Shown in pieces: positions 35,566 to 44,773 of a DNA stretch of 64,000 bases. The first letter of the stretch is position 1, and each line of letters begins with the position of its first letter. Source of the stretch: Pseudomonadota bacterium. GTDB lineage: Bacteria; Desulfobacterota; Desulfovibrionia; Desulfovibrionales; Desulfovibrionaceae. The DNA lies in the NCBI GenBank assembly GCA_018816865.1, contig JAHIUW010000038.1:180714-244713 (forward strand), in the 5' to 3' direction. The position numbers were made by a program, and so were the translations under genes. Under the pieces are notes generated by a model. The model was not told the DNA's origin. It did no database searches and was given only the letters and a program-made list of their open reading frames with translations.

Positions 35566-36798
35566 ATGATCGAGGATGTTTTGGGCGAAGCCATCGACGC
35601 GCCGCTGTCGCGCGGGATGCAGGCCGAGGTGGAGTTCACGGTGCGTTGGCAATCGGCCGAGGCCTCGCACGAGGAACGGTTCCTGGCCCGCAAGGTGGAC
35701 CCGTTTCGGGATATCTTTCCTCCGGGTATGGACGCCCCGCTCCAAGGCATGAAAGCCGGGGCCACGTCCTCGGGCGAGTACATCCCCGGCAAGCTCGTGC
35801 CCGGGCTTCGGCCGCGCAAGGTGGCCGTGCTTGATCGCGGTTGTTTCAAGCCCATGCGCATCGGCGGGTGCATCATCGAACCCAGGTCGGGGCGTTTCTA
35901 TCCCTATCAGCTCCTGAACTCGCATCCCGGCATCCGCACAGCGGACGCCCGCCCCGCCTTCCGTGTTTTGGAAGTGTGCGGCAGCGACGTCAAGGTGGAC
36001 TTCAACCACCCCCTGGCGGACCGCCAGTTAGCTGTCGAGGCCCGACTGATCAAGGTCTATGACCGTCGCTCCCGCGGTAAGCTCCTCGATTGGATGGAGG
36101 AGATTTGCAGGAACGGGCCGGGGATGCAGGCCCGCGCACACGGGATGCGCACGAATTTCGAAGTCCCGGCTGCGACCCGCTGCGAGGAAGGCGAGGCCTC
36201 GGGAGCCCTTGTCCCGCTCAGGCTGAAGGCACAGGTGGACGCCACGGCCCTGCATCTGATCCGGGAGCAGTATGCAAGCTGGCTGCCTCCGGGCGGGAAG
36301 GTCCTGGACCTGATGAGCAGTACACCGTCCCAACTGCCCGATGACATGGACCTTGTGGTCACGGGCCTGGGTCTGGCTGTCCAGGAACTGGAGGCCAACC
36401 CGTGGCTCTCGGAGCGCCTGGTCCATGACCTGAATGCCGAATCTGCGCTGCCCCTGGACGATGGCATCTTCGACAGCGTGGTCAATACCCTGTCCGTGCA
36501 AGATCTGGCCGACGCCCAGGCCGTGGCCGCCGAGGCGCTGCGCGTGCTGAAACCCGGGGGCCAGTATATCGTCAGTTTCAGCAACCGCTGGGTCCCGGAG
36601 GCGGTCTCGGCCCTGTGGGCCGAACTGCATGACTTCGAGCGTCTGGGATTGGTCTTGGACCAGCTGCTGGAGGCCGGGTTCACGGACTGTCGGACCGTGT
36701 CCATCCGCAATCACTGGCGGCCCAAGAACGATCCGTTGTTTGCGGAGACGTGGGATTCCGATCCTGTCTTTTTAGTGAGTGGCATTAAAAACGGCTGA
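35566..36798 (+). CDS. SlyD-like FKBP domain fused to a SAM methyltransferase domain
   Basis: 410 residues. The N-terminal third ends in AFRVLEVCGSDVKVDFNHPL then ADRQLAVEARLIKVYD (about 140-165), which matches the last strands of SlyD-type peptidyl-prolyl isomerases with their N-H-PLA signature; the upstream active-site region is degenerate, so isomerase activity is doubtful. Residues about 220-405 form a methyltransferase-like domain: GGKVLDLMSSTPSQLP, VVTGLGLAVQELEANP, VHDLNAESALPLDDGIFDSV, EALRVLKPGGQYIVSFS. Its motif I is DLMSS, not GxGxG, as in a known subgroup. GGTGAG precedes ATG 35566. The final codons and stop lie within dispersed repeat copy B. Confidence 0.78.
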   Translation: MIEDVLGEAIDAPLSRGMQAEVEFTVRWQSAEASHEERFLARKVDPFRDIFPPGMDAPLQGMKAGATSSGEYIPGKLVPGLRPRKVAVLDRGCFKPMRIGGCIIEPRSGRFYPYQLLNSHPGIRTADARPAFRVLEVCGSDVKVDFNHPLADRQLAVEARLIKVYDRRSRGKLLDWMEEICRNGPGMQARAHGMRTNFEVPAATRCEEGEASGALVPLRLKAQVDATALHLIREQYASWLPPGGKVLDLMSSTPSQLPDDMDLVVTGLGLAVQELEANPWLSERLVHDLNAESALPLDDGIFDSVVNTLSVQDLADAQAVAAEALRVLKPGGQYIVSFSNRWVPEAVSALWAELHDFERLGLVLDQLLEAGFTDCRTVSIRNHWRPKNDPLFAETWDSDPVFLVSGIKNG

Positions 36799-36961
36799 TG
36801 AGCGGCCATCTGCTTTGTTGCAGCGAAAACGGCTGATAAGCAGCCGTCTGCTGTGTTGCAGCGAACCGTTCAGACTCTCACGTATGTTCAGATACGCTTC
36901 GATCCTGAACGGTTCTCGCGCCTTGCATCCGACCACTTCTGAGCCGTTTTCGGTGCTGCGA
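36786..36961. repeat. Dispersed palindromic repeat, copy B, with a duplicated left arm
   Basis: Left arm AAACGGCTGATGAGCGGCCA... is present twice in tandem (36788-36825 and 36827-36863), followed by the core CCGTTCAGACTCTCACGTAT, GTTCAGATACGCTTCGATC, CTGAACGG, CGCGCCTTGCATCCGACCAC and the closing arm GAGCCGTTTTC. The first arm supplies the last three codons and stop of the upstream gene. The rest of 36799-37252 has a terminator and no gene. Confidence 0.75.
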
Positions 36962-37034
36962 AGGCTTGGAGTAACAATACTTGGTGGCTGGCCAACTTGT
37001 TGGTACGGCTCATAATCCTTGCTTAAATGATATC

Positions 37035-37070
37035 AACGGTCCGCCCCGGAACACTCCGGGGCGGGCCGTT
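37035..37070 (+). terminator. Terminator-like hairpin
   Basis: 16-bp stem AACGGTCCGCCCCGGA/TCCGGGGCGGGCCGTT (one G-T pair) with an ACAC loop; no T-tract. Likely the end of the upstream transcript. Confidence 0.65.
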
Positions 37071-37252
37071 GTCATGAGAAAGGGATTTACGGAGGGGGAT
37101 GGGGGAGCGTGGGAGGGGGGCCTTTGTGGGAAAAGGCATCCCTGGGGTGACACGAAAGTCTGTTATGTGGTAACGCATATTGTAATTCTCTTTGCTTGAT
37201 TCAGGCTGGTCGTCGCGTTGGCGGCAAGAAACTTTGGCAAAAGGAGGGGGAC

Positions 37253-38269
37253 ATGCTTTCTGTCAGAATGTTGGGGTTGGCGATCCTGCTGGCTGGCTTG
37301 CTCCTGGGAACGGGGTGCTCTCATGGTGGGGCACAGCCCGTTACCCAAGGGCTTGGCGCCCCCGAGATCAGCGCGGCTTTCTGGGGTCAGGATTCTCAGG
37401 AATACCAGGGGCTGACGCGTATGGCCTACACCCATGCGACGCGTCAATTGGAGCAGGCCCTGAGCGACCCGAGTTGGAGCGCTGCGGTGGAGCAGCAGGA
37501 CATGGTCAACAAAGGCCTCCTGAAGGATCTGGAAGCAGCGGTGATCCTGGATATTGACGAGACGGTCCTGAACAACTCGCTGTGCTACGCCCACGCACGA
37601 TTCCAGGGGCGGGACATGACCTCTCGGGATTGGGACGAGTGGACGGAGATGGCCGTGGCTCCAGCCCTTCCCGGGGCCGTTGCCTTCGTCAATGGGGCCA
37701 TGGACAAGGGCGTGCACGTGTTCATGGTCACGAATCGCTGGGGGGTCGAGCGCGAAGTGACCGCGATTAATCTGCGCCGGATGGGATTCAACGTGCGTGA
37801 CAAACTCTTCCATCTCGTTTTCAAGAATGATGCGCCCAGCCGTTTTTGTCACCCGCCGCAAGGGATTCCACGAGACCGGGCCGTCTCGTATGATGGCTGG
37901 GAGAATCCGGTCTGTGGATGGCCCTACAAGGGGGCCCGGCGGGCAGCCATCGCCAGAAATTACCGCATCCTGCTCCTGGTGGGGGACAGCCAGGGGGATT
38001 TCTACAGCACACCGCCTGAGCCGTGGATGGATTCGCAGACCTATATCCGCTTGCTCAATGCCGAACTGACGCCCCAAGAGCGTTTCGAGATTCTCGACAC
38101 CTACGGGCACTTCTATGATGACCGCTGGATTCAGTTGCCCAACGCCTATTATGGGCATTGGCTGGGGTCACGGTTTCGCTATCGTGGACTGGGCCCTGAG
38201 GAACGGGCCAGGGTCATCCTTGAAACCATGGAGGGGCAGTGGCGTGAGGTGGCCCCTGCCATGGAATAG
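37253..38269 (+). CDS. Lipoprotein 5'-nucleotidase / acid phosphatase of the e(P4) HAD family
   Basis: 338 residues. Lipoprotein signal MLSVRMLGLAILLAGLLLGTGC with lipobox LGTGC (Cys 22). The HAD class B core has the nucleophile motif AAVILDIDETVLNNSLCY near residue 100, FVNGAMDKGVHVFMVTNRWG, and LLLVGDSQGDF near residue 245, as in Haemophilus e(P4), which removes phosphate from nucleotides such as NMN at the cell surface. AAAGGAGGGGG lies just before ATG 37253; the longer frame from 37196 is rejected. A bidirectional terminator follows. Confidence 0.9.
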   Translation: MLSVRMLGLAILLAGLLLGTGCSHGGAQPVTQGLGAPEISAAFWGQDSQEYQGLTRMAYTHATRQLEQALSDPSWSAAVEQQDMVNKGLLKDLEAAVILDIDETVLNNSLCYAHARFQGRDMTSRDWDEWTEMAVAPALPGAVAFVNGAMDKGVHVFMVTNRWGVEREVTAINLRRMGFNVRDKLFHLVFKNDAPSRFCHPPQGIPRDRAVSYDGWENPVCGWPYKGARRAAIARNYRILLLVGDSQGDFYSTPPEPWMDSQTYIRLLNAELTPQERFEILDTYGHFYDDRWIQLPNAYYGHWLGSRFRYRGLGPEERARVILETMEGQWREVAPAME

Positions 38270-38382
38270 GGCGCCGGGCCAGACGTTGTGGCCTCCGATT
38301 GTTTCCGCGTGACTCGTTGCCAGGGCTGGCCAAGGTCTGGACTAGGGGCCTCTGCCTGGCGGGCGATGCAGGCTCGAAGAAG

Positions 38383-38415
38383 AACGGCCCGCTTCATCAT
38401 TCGAAGCGGGCCGTT
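38383..38415. terminator. Terminator between phosphatase and uvrA (convergent)
   Basis: 13-bp perfect stem AACGGCCCGCTTC/GAAGCGGGCCGTT with a 7-base loop, then TCGTTG on the plus strand. Confidence 0.8.
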
Positions 38416-38447
38416 TCGTTGATTGGAGAGAATGTCCAGGCGAGAGC

Positions 38448-41213
38448 CTAGTCGTTCAGCAGGAACTTTCCGGTCACGGAGTCGGGATTGGCGGCGATGT
38501 CCTCGGGAGTGCCCTGGGCCACCACCCGTCCGCCGTGCTCGCCGCCGCCGGGACCCAGGTCCAGCACCCAGTCCGAGGCCTTGACCACGTCCAGGTTGTG
38601 CTCGATGACCAGCACGGATGCACCCTTGTCCACCAGATGATGCAGGACCTTGATCAGCTTGCCCACCTCGTGCATGTGCAGGCCGGTGGTGGGCTCGTCC
38701 AGGATGTACAGGGTCCCGGGCAGGCTGCGCTTGCCCAGTTCCCGGCTGATCTTGATGCGCTGGGCCTCGCCGCCGGAGAGCGTGGTGGCGGGCTGCCCCA
38801 GGTGCAGGTATTCCAGGCCCACTTCTTCCAGAATGGACAGGCGGCGCACCAGGGCCGGGTAGTTCTCGAAGAATTTCAGGGACTGGCGCACCGTGAGGTT
38901 CAGGACCTCGGAGATGTTCAGGCCCTTGTAGGTCACGTCCAGGGTCTCGCGGTTGTAGCGTTCGCCCTTGCAGACCTCGCACTTGACGAACACATCGGGC
39001 AGAAAGTGCATTTCCACGCGGATGTGGCCATCGCCCCGGCAGGATTCGCAGCGCCCGCCGCGCACGTTGAAGCTGAAGCGCCCGATGTTGTAGCCGCGGG
39101 CCTTGGATTCCTTGGTGCCCGCAAAGATCTTGCGGATCTCGTCGAAGATCTTGGTGTAGGTGGCGGGGTTGGAGCGTGGGGTGCGGCCAATGGGCGTCTG
39201 GTCGATGGACACGATGCGTTCGATGCCCTCGATGCCTTCGATACCCGAGAGCTGGCCCGGGTTGTCCACCTTGATGCCGCGAGCCAGGGCCAGATGCTTG
39301 TACAGCGTGTCCACCACCAGCGAACTCTTGCCCGAACCCGAGACCCCGGTGACGCAGGTCAGCCCGCCCAGGGGGATGGTCACGTTCAGGCCGCGCAGGT
39401 TGTTGGTGGTCACGTTTTTCAGGCTGATGGAACCCTTGGCAGGGCGTCGCTTTTCGGGCTGCTCGATGCACAGATCACCGCGCAGATACTTGGCGGTCAG
39501 GCTGCTCTTGCTTTTCAGCAGTCCCGGTACGTCGCCCTGGTAGACGATCTCGCCTCCCAGCCAGCCCGATCCGGGACCCAATTCAAGCACATGGTCGGCA
39601 TTGCGGATGGTGGCCTCGTCGTGCTCCACTACCAGCACGGTATTGCCTCGGCCTTGCAGCTCGCGCAGGGTGGCCAGCAGCCGGTCGTTGTCGCGCGGGT
39701 GCAGGCCGATGGACGGCTCGTCCAGGACGTAGGTCACGCCCACCAGCCCGGAACCAAGCTGTCCGGCCAGGCGGATGCGTTGGGCCTCGCCGCCGGAAAG
39801 GCTGCCCATGTTGCGGCCAAGCGAGATGTAGTCCAGACCCACGTTGACCAGAAAGGCTAGGCGATGGGTCAGTTCCTTCATCAACGGCTCGGCGATGGGC
39901 GCCTGGCCCCCGTTGAAGGACAACCCTTGGAGCCACTCCAGGGAACGGCGGATGGAGAGGCTGGTGAATTGGAAGACGTTCAGGTCCGCCACGCGGGCGG
40001 CCAGGGACTCGGGCCGCAGGCGCGCGCCGTTGCAGGCCGGACAGGGCTGGGCCTGTCTGAAGCGCGACAGCTCGTCGCGCCAGACATTGCCGAAGCTCAT
40101 GCCCGCTTCCAGCATCTGGACCACGCCGGTCCAGCCCGCTTCGGCGTCGCCCTGGAAGAGCGCCTGTTGCGCGGCCTCGGAGAATTCGCCCAAGGGGGTC
40201 TTCAGGGTGAAGCCGTGCCTCTTGCCCAGTTTCGTCAGCAGGCTTTCATAGCGTTCAAAGACACGCGGATTTTTCCAGGGGATGACGGCCCCAGAGGCCA
40301 GAGACAGACCTTTGTTAGGAGCCAGAAGATTAGGCTCGAAATAATCAACGCTGCCGATCCCCGAGCAGACCGGGCAGGCGCCCTGGGGGCTGTTGAAGGA
40401 AAACAGCTGTGGTGACAGGGCGGGTAGACTGATGCGGCAGTGGGAGCAGACGGATTCGGAGCTGAAGGGGATGTCCCTATCGCTCTTTTCGCCGTCCACG
40501 AGGCTCACGGAGAGCCGCCCCTGACCGGAACGCAGGGCCAGCTCCACGGAGTCGGCCAGACGTTTGCGCATGCCCTCGCGCACCACCAGCCGGTCCACCA
40601 CCAGTTCAATGGTGTGTTTCTTGTTTTTTTCCAGCTCGGGCAGCGGTTCGAGGTTCATGACCTCGCCGCCGACGCGCACGCGCACGAAGCCCTCGGCCTG
40701 GAGTTTCTTCATGCGCTCGGCGTGGGTGCCTTTCTGGTGTTCGGCCAGGGGGGCCAGGAGCAGGAACTTGCTGCCTTCGGGCAGGGCCATGATTTCGTCC
40801 ACGATCTCGTCCGAGGACTGGGAGCGGATGGGCCGCCCGCAGTCCGGGCAGTACATGGTGCCCAGCCGCGCGAAAAAGACGCGCAAAAAGTCGTAGATTT
40901 CGGTCACGGTGCCCACGGTGGAGCGTGGGTTGCGCGAGGTGGTCTGCTGTTCCAGGGAGATGGCCGGGGACAGGCCTTCGATCTTGTCCACCAGCGGCTT
41001 GTCCATCTGCGGCAGGAACTGGCGCGCGTAGGCGGACAGGGATTCCACGTAGCGGCGCTGACCCTCGGCATAGATGATGTCAAAGGCCAGGGTCGACTTG
41101 CCCGAACCGCTGGGCCCGCAGATCACCACCAGCTTGCCGCGCGGGATGTCCAGGTCCAGGTTTTTCAGGTTGTGGTGCCGCGCGCCTTCGATATGGATGC
41201 AGTCGTGATTCAT
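38448..41213 (-). CDS. uvrA: Excinuclease ABC subunit A
   Basis: 921 residues, damage-sensing ATPase of nucleotide excision repair. Two ABC modules with Walker [10 protein letters not shown] (residue 31 region) and GVSGSGKSS (near 630), signatures [14 protein letters not shown] and [14 protein letters not shown], and zinc fingers C-X2-C near residues 245-275 (CSHC...CPVC) and 730-760 (CESC...CEVC). Full length. It is monocistronic and convergent with the phosphatase gene. UvrB and UvrC are elsewhere. 41214-41370 holds no gene. Confidence 0.97.
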   Translation of the reverse strand: MNHDCIHIEGARHHNLKNLDLDIPRGKLVVICGPSGSGKSTLAFDIIYAEGQRRYVESLSAYARQFLPQMDKPLVDKIEGLSPAISLEQQTTSRNPRSTVGTVTEIYDFLRVFFARLGTMYCPDCGRPIRSQSSDEIVDEIMALPEGSKFLLLAPLAEHQKGTHAERMKKLQAEGFVRVRVGGEVMNLEPLPELEKNKKHTIELVVDRLVVREGMRKRLADSVELALRSGQGRLSVSLVDGEKSDRDIPFSSESVCSHCRISLPALSPQLFSFNSPQGACPVCSGIGSVDYFEPNLLAPNKGLSLASGAVIPWKNPRVFERYESLLTKLGKRHGFTLKTPLGEFSEAAQQALFQGDAEAGWTGVVQMLEAGMSFGNVWRDELSRFRQAQPCPACNGARLRPESLAARVADLNVFQFTSLSIRRSLEWLQGLSFNGGQAPIAEPLMKELTHRLAFLVNVGLDYISLGRNMGSLSGGEAQRIRLAGQLGSGLVGVTYVLDEPSIGLHPRDNDRLLATLRELQGRGNTVLVVEHDEATIRNADHVLELGPGSGWLGGEIVYQGDVPGLLKSKSSLTAKYLRGDLCIEQPEKRRPAKGSISLKNVTTNNLRGLNVTIPLGGLTCVTGVSGSGKSSLVVDTLYKHLALARGIKVDNPGQLSGIEGIEGIERIVSIDQTPIGRTPRSNPATYTKIFDEIRKIFAGTKESKARGYNIGRFSFNVRGGRCESCRGDGHIRVEMHFLPDVFVKCEVCKGERYNRETLDVTYKGLNISEVLNLTVRQSLKFFENYPALVRRLSILEEVGLEYLHLGQPATTLSGGEAQRIKISRELGKRSLPGTLYILDEPTTGLHMHEVGKLIKVLHHLVDKGASVLVIEHNLDVVKASDWVLDLGPGGGEHGGRVVAQGTPEDIAANPDSVTGKFLLND

Positions 41214-41370
41214 CGGGTTTGCTTGTCGGTGCGGCCTGAGGGGGCCCGGGTCGCTCCGTTAGGGCTGAGGTTGGTGTGCGGCGCATTCGCCGGAAGGTTG
41301 ATTGTAATCATCTGCATGGCGAAGGCAAGACGTTAGGAATTATTCTTGATAAGCTGGGTTGTGGCGGACC

Positions 41371-42753
41371 TTAGCTCTCGATCACCGACAGCTTCATCCA
41401 GCCCCCGGCGCGAAAGCGCAGATAGGCGAACCCGGCATACAGGACCAGGAAGGCCACCAGGCAGGTCCAGGCGGCGTACAGCCCCAGATGCAGCACCTCC
41501 ACCACGAGGTAGGTGGGCAGCACGAGCACCAGCAGGGACATGGCCGCGGCTAGGAGCATGATGAATCGGGTGTCCCCCGCGCCCTTGAGTGCGCCGGTGT
41601 AGGCGATGGCGATGCCGTCGAACAGGGTATAGGCCACCACGAAGAACAGCAGGTTGCGTCCTGTTTCGGCGATGGGTGCGTACTGGGCAAGGGTGTAGGC
41701 CGCGGGCTTGAACGCGGCCAGCAGGGGGCCGGAGAACAGCAGGAAGACCGCGCCCACGGCCATCCCCCAGAGCACACACAGCTGGGCGCAGCTGCTGGCC
41801 GCCAGCACTCCCTCTTCCGGACGGCCCGCCCCGATGGACTGGCCCACCAGGGTCTCCACCGCGATGTGCAGACCGAACATGGGCAGGAACGTGAAGTGGT
41901 TCAGGGAAAAGACCATGTTGGTGGCGGCTAGTTGGTCGTTGCCCAGGCGGCCCACGATGAGCACGAAGGCCATGAATCCGAAGACATCCAGAAAGACTTG
42001 GGCGCCACCGGGGGCACCGAATCTGAGGAGCCGTCCGAAGAGCTCCCGATTAAATCTGTATGCGGACAGCACCCGGTATTGCTTCTCGTAGCTGCGTCGG
42101 AAGATCAGCAGCGCGAACAGTGCCGCGGTGACGCCCCAGGCAATGACCGTGGCGATGCCCGCCCCCCGGATGCCAAGCTCGGGGGCTCCCCAGAAGCCGT
42201 TGATCAGCGCGTAGTCCAAAGGGATGTTCACGGCCGCACCGATCATGTTCACCAGCATCACCGGGCGAGTCAGCCCGCGACCGGAATAGAAGGTCGACAA
42301 GGACACGGCCAGGATGTTCAGCACGGACCCGAAGCACAGAATGCGGAAATAGTCGGCCTCCATGGCCTGGATCGCCGGAGGATGCCCGGCCAGGGAGAAG
42401 ATCTGGTGTGCGGGCAAGCCCATGAGGGCGATGACCACCCCGGAGCCCAGGGACAGCCAGACCCCCTGCCACAGGGCGGCGCCCAGGCGTTCGTGGCGGC
42501 CAGCCCCCGTATACTGCGCCACGAAGACGTTGACGTAGCTGACCATGCCCATGAAAAAGGCCATCACCGTGAAATTGGTGATGCTGCCCGACAGGGAGGC
42601 CGCCAGCGACTCCAAGGAATATTGTCCCAGGAAGATGCGGTCCGTGAACTGCGTGACCGTGGCCGAGAGCATGCTGGCCATCAGCGGCAGGCCGACCAGC
42701 AGCAGTTGGCGGGGTCCGTTGGGGGCGTTCCAGCGGCGGGTGATTGCGTTCAT
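41371..42753 (-). CDS. MATE family efflux transporter (second copy type)
   Basis: 460 residues, twelve helices. GLPLMASMLSATVTQFTDRIFLGQYS at the N-terminus, GAAVNIPLDYALINGFWGAPELGIRGAGIATVIAWG in the middle, and AVETLVGQSIGAGRPEE in the second half. Quite different from the MATE protein at 9039. A strong promoter precedes it, and an Lrp/AsnC regulator gene is divergent, so local regulation is likely. Start ATG 42753. Confidence 0.92.
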   Translation of the reverse strand: MNAITRRWNAPNGPRQLLLVGLPLMASMLSATVTQFTDRIFLGQYSLESLAASLSGSITNFTVMAFFMGMVSYVNVFVAQYTGAGRHERLGAALWQGVWLSLGSGVVIALMGLPAHQIFSLAGHPPAIQAMEADYFRILCFGSVLNILAVSLSTFYSGRGLTRPVMLVNMIGAAVNIPLDYALINGFWGAPELGIRGAGIATVIAWGVTAALFALLIFRRSYEKQYRVLSAYRFNRELFGRLLRFGAPGGAQVFLDVFGFMAFVLIVGRLGNDQLAATNMVFSLNHFTFLPMFGLHIAVETLVGQSIGAGRPEEGVLAASSCAQLCVLWGMAVGAVFLLFSGPLLAAFKPAAYTLAQYAPIAETGRNLLFFVVAYTLFDGIAIAYTGALKGAGDTRFIMLLAAAMSLLVLVLPTYLVVEVLHLGLYAAWTCLVAFLVLYAGFAYLRFRAGGWMKLSVIES

Positions 42754-42824
42754 TGAGGGTCCTTGCCCGAGGATGTGTTTTAAACAGGAAGCGAGTATTG
42801 GCGGGGCTTTTCGCCAAGGGCTGG

Positions 42825-42865
42825 AACATAAAAGCGGTGCAATCCGCTGTCAATGTCGCTTGACA
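42825..42865. promoter_or_regulatory. Divergent promoters and operator between MATE and Lrp/AsnC genes
   Basis: Leftward: TTGACA (42848-42853) - 17 bases - TATGTT (42825-42830). Rightward: TTGACA at 42860-42865, without a clear -10. Inside the leftward spacer is a perfect inverted repeat AGCGG-N6-CCGCT (42833-42848), well placed for a repressor. Confidence 0.6.
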
Positions 42866-42955
42866 AGCAGGACAGCAGATCGGCGCAGAATGGATGAACG
42901 GTGTTTACAGAAGCGAGTTGTCGATGTATCGTCAGGCAAACAGGAGAATGATCGA

Positions 42956-43408
42956 ATGATCGACGATATTGACGCTCAGATTTTGACGATGCTCCAGGAG
43001 AATGCCAGGACGTCCAACGCGGAGATCGCCCGTCAGGTGGGCAAGACCGCGTCCGCCGTGTTCGAGCGTATCAAGAAGCTTGAAAATGCCGGGATTGTCA
43101 AGGGCTACACGGCGGTGGTGGACCCTGCGGCCTTAGGCCGTGCGGTTCTGGCCTATGTCTTCATCCGGCTTTCGCCGCATCGCATGGCGCGGACCGTGGG
43201 CGAGCAGCTGGTGGAGGTCGCAGGCGTGCAGGAGGTGGTGCACATGACCGGGGAGGAGTGCTTCCTGGTCAAGGTCCGCTGCAAGGATACCGAGGCCCTG
43301 GAGCGCATCGTGATGCGCATCAATGATATCGAGACCGTGAGCGGCACGCGCACGGTGATTGCTTTTCGGGCCATGCGCGAGAGCCTGGTGATCCCTGTCG
43401 AGAGCTAG
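42956..43408 (+). CDS. Lrp/AsnC family transcriptional regulator
   Basis: 150 residues. N-terminal helix-turn-helix DDIDAQILTMLQENARTSNAEIARQVGKTASAVFERIKKLENAGIVKGYTAVVD (split across residues 3-56) and a C-terminal RAM ligand-binding domain with VAGVQEVVHMTGEECFLVKV and the usual TRTVIAFRAMRE end. AGGAG lies 10 bases before ATG 42956; the much longer open frame upstream is not credible. It likely controls the divergent MATE gene. Confidence 0.92.
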   Translation: MIDDIDAQILTMLQENARTSNAEIARQVGKTASAVFERIKKLENAGIVKGYTAVVDPAALGRAVLAYVFIRLSPHRMARTVGEQLVEVAGVQEVVHMTGEECFLVKVRCKDTEALERIVMRINDIETVSGTRTVIAFRAMRESLVIPVES

Positions 43409-43423
43409 GCTGGTGGCTTTTTA

Positions 43424-43546
43424 CAGGCCGTTGAAAATCTTCCCCTGGCGACGTTGCTCGGAATATCGGGCCTCTCGCGTATGTCCAGATACGCACCGAA
43501 ACCCAATATCCCTCGCGCCTTGCCAGCGAAATTTTTGAACGACCTG
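43424..43546. repeat. Dispersed palindromic repeat, copy C
   Basis: A 123-base imperfect palindrome: left arm CAGGCCGTTGAAAATCTTCC pairs with right arm ending ATTTTTGAACGACCTG; middle arms GATATTGGG-like and an inner hairpin CGCGTATGTCCAGATACGCA. It begins 16 bases after the Lrp/AsnC stop. The rest of the 301-base gap to 43709 has only a 7-bp hairpin (43627-43644). Confidence 0.8.
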
Positions 43547-43709
43547 AAGAGGAGCGAAGGAATTGTTTGTTCCTGTGGCTCATGCCTGTTCTACGCCACC
43601 AACGGGAGAGCGGGGTTAAAACAAAACAGCTTCGCTGGAAGCTGAGGGCAATAGACGGCGCGCCCGCCGAATCAAATACTTCGATCCGCCAATCATGGAG
43701 GGAGACGAC

Positions 43710-44069
43710 ATGGGCAAGGTCAATCTGAGGGACAAGCTGGCGCTGTTTGACGAGTTGTGGTCCCCGAAGATCGTCGGGCAGGTGGGCGAGATGCACCTGA
43801 AGCTCGTCAAGGTCAAGGGCGAGTTCGAGTGGCATTCCCATGCCAACGAGGATGAGTTGTTCTACGTGGTCCAGGGGCGCATGACCCTGCACTTCCGGGA
43901 TCGGGACGTGATCCTGGAGCCTGGCGAATTCATCACCGTGCCCAAGGGCGTGGAGCACAAGCCCGAGGCCGAGGAGGAGACGCATCTCCTGGTGATCGAG
44001 CCGGTGGGCACGGTCAATACAGGCGACAACGAGGGCTCAGTCCGCACCGTCGAGCCGGAGTGGATTTAG
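43710..44069 (+). CDS. Cupin-domain protein
   Basis: 119 residues, single beta-barrel cupin: motif 1 EFEWHSHANEDELFYVVQGRMTLH (metal ligands H-x-H, E) and motif 2 LEPGEFITVPKGVEHKPEA. The N-terminus KVNLRDKLALFDELWSPKIVGQV is typical of small mannose-6-phosphate-isomerase-like cupins of unknown substrate. GGAGGGAG precedes ATG 43710; an ATG 15 bases upstream overlaps the ribosome-binding site. Confidence 0.9.
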   Translation: MGKVNLRDKLALFDELWSPKIVGQVGEMHLKLVKVKGEFEWHSHANEDELFYVVQGRMTLHFRDRDVILEPGEFITVPKGVEHKPEAEEETHLLVIEPVGTVNTGDNEGSVRTVEPEWI

Positions 44070-44205
44070 TTGGCGACTGATAACGGCCTGGCAGACGATG
44101 TTTTTAACGAGAATACTGAGCGCTTGGCAGCAAGAGCGGGCTATCCAGACGCTGTTCACTTGTCGGTGGAGACTGATGCTGAGCACGTGGTGAAAAGGAG
44201 ACGTC

Positions 44206-44682
44206 ATGGACACGTTTGAGATGAGCGAACCCTGCGAAACCCGTCCCATCCGCTTTCTGGAGCTGCTGGAGTTCGACGGCTGGCGAGTGAAGGTCTACGG
44301 CATCGCCTATGGCCGTGACGAGCCGCGGCCCGAGCTGCTGGCTGCGGCGCGGGATTTGGCGCGTCGGGCCTTTCCGGTCCCGGCGAACGGGGGCGGTCGC
44401 TACGGGGTGGGGTACATGGGCGTGCACGACGGGCGCGGGGTGAACTTCGTGTTCACGGACTGGTGGCAGGACGAGAACGAGCTGCACCACTATGTCTTCA
44501 TCTCCCCGCATGCGGACCCCGCCGCCCTGGAAGAGGTCACGGCCACGGGGGTCTGTGCCTGCATCTGGGACCTGAAGGTCATGGGCTTCGAGCGTGACGC
44601 CTGGGTGCGGCATGTGCTCAGGAACCCCTCCGGACCGGACATCGCGGCCTATCTGGCGACACGTCTGGAAGGCGACTTCTAG
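44206..44682 (+). CDS. Conserved-looking protein of unknown function (158 aa)
   Basis: Not recognised. The protein is soluble, rich in aromatic and acidic residues, with stretches that look well folded (RFLELLEFDGWRVKVYGIAY, NFVFTDWWQDENELHHYVFI, SPHADPAALEEV). No signal peptide or membrane segment. AAAGGAG lies 7 bases before ATG 44206. It follows the cupin gene by 136 bases and ends before a convergent terminator. Codon usage matches the neighbours, so it is probably a native gene. Confidence 0.8.
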   Translation: MDTFEMSEPCETRPIRFLELLEFDGWRVKVYGIAYGRDEPRPELLAAARDLARRAFPVPANGGGRYGVGYMGVHDGRGVNFVFTDWWQDENELHHYVFISPHADPAALEEVTATGVCACIWDLKVMGFERDAWVRHVLRNPSGPDIAAYLATRLEGDF

Positions 44683-44712
44683 TCCCAGGGGAATAGTTGT
44701 TGAAGCAAAGCA

Positions 44713-44748
44713 CGCGGGGGAACTTCTTTTTCAAGAAGATCCCCCGCG
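44713..44748. terminator. Bidirectional terminator between the unknown gene and uup
   Basis: Long stem GCGGGGGAACTTCTT/AAGAAGATCCCCCGC around a T-rich loop, between two convergent genes. Confidence 0.8.
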
Positions 44749-44773
44749 CAGTGTGAATTTGTAAAAGGGCCGC

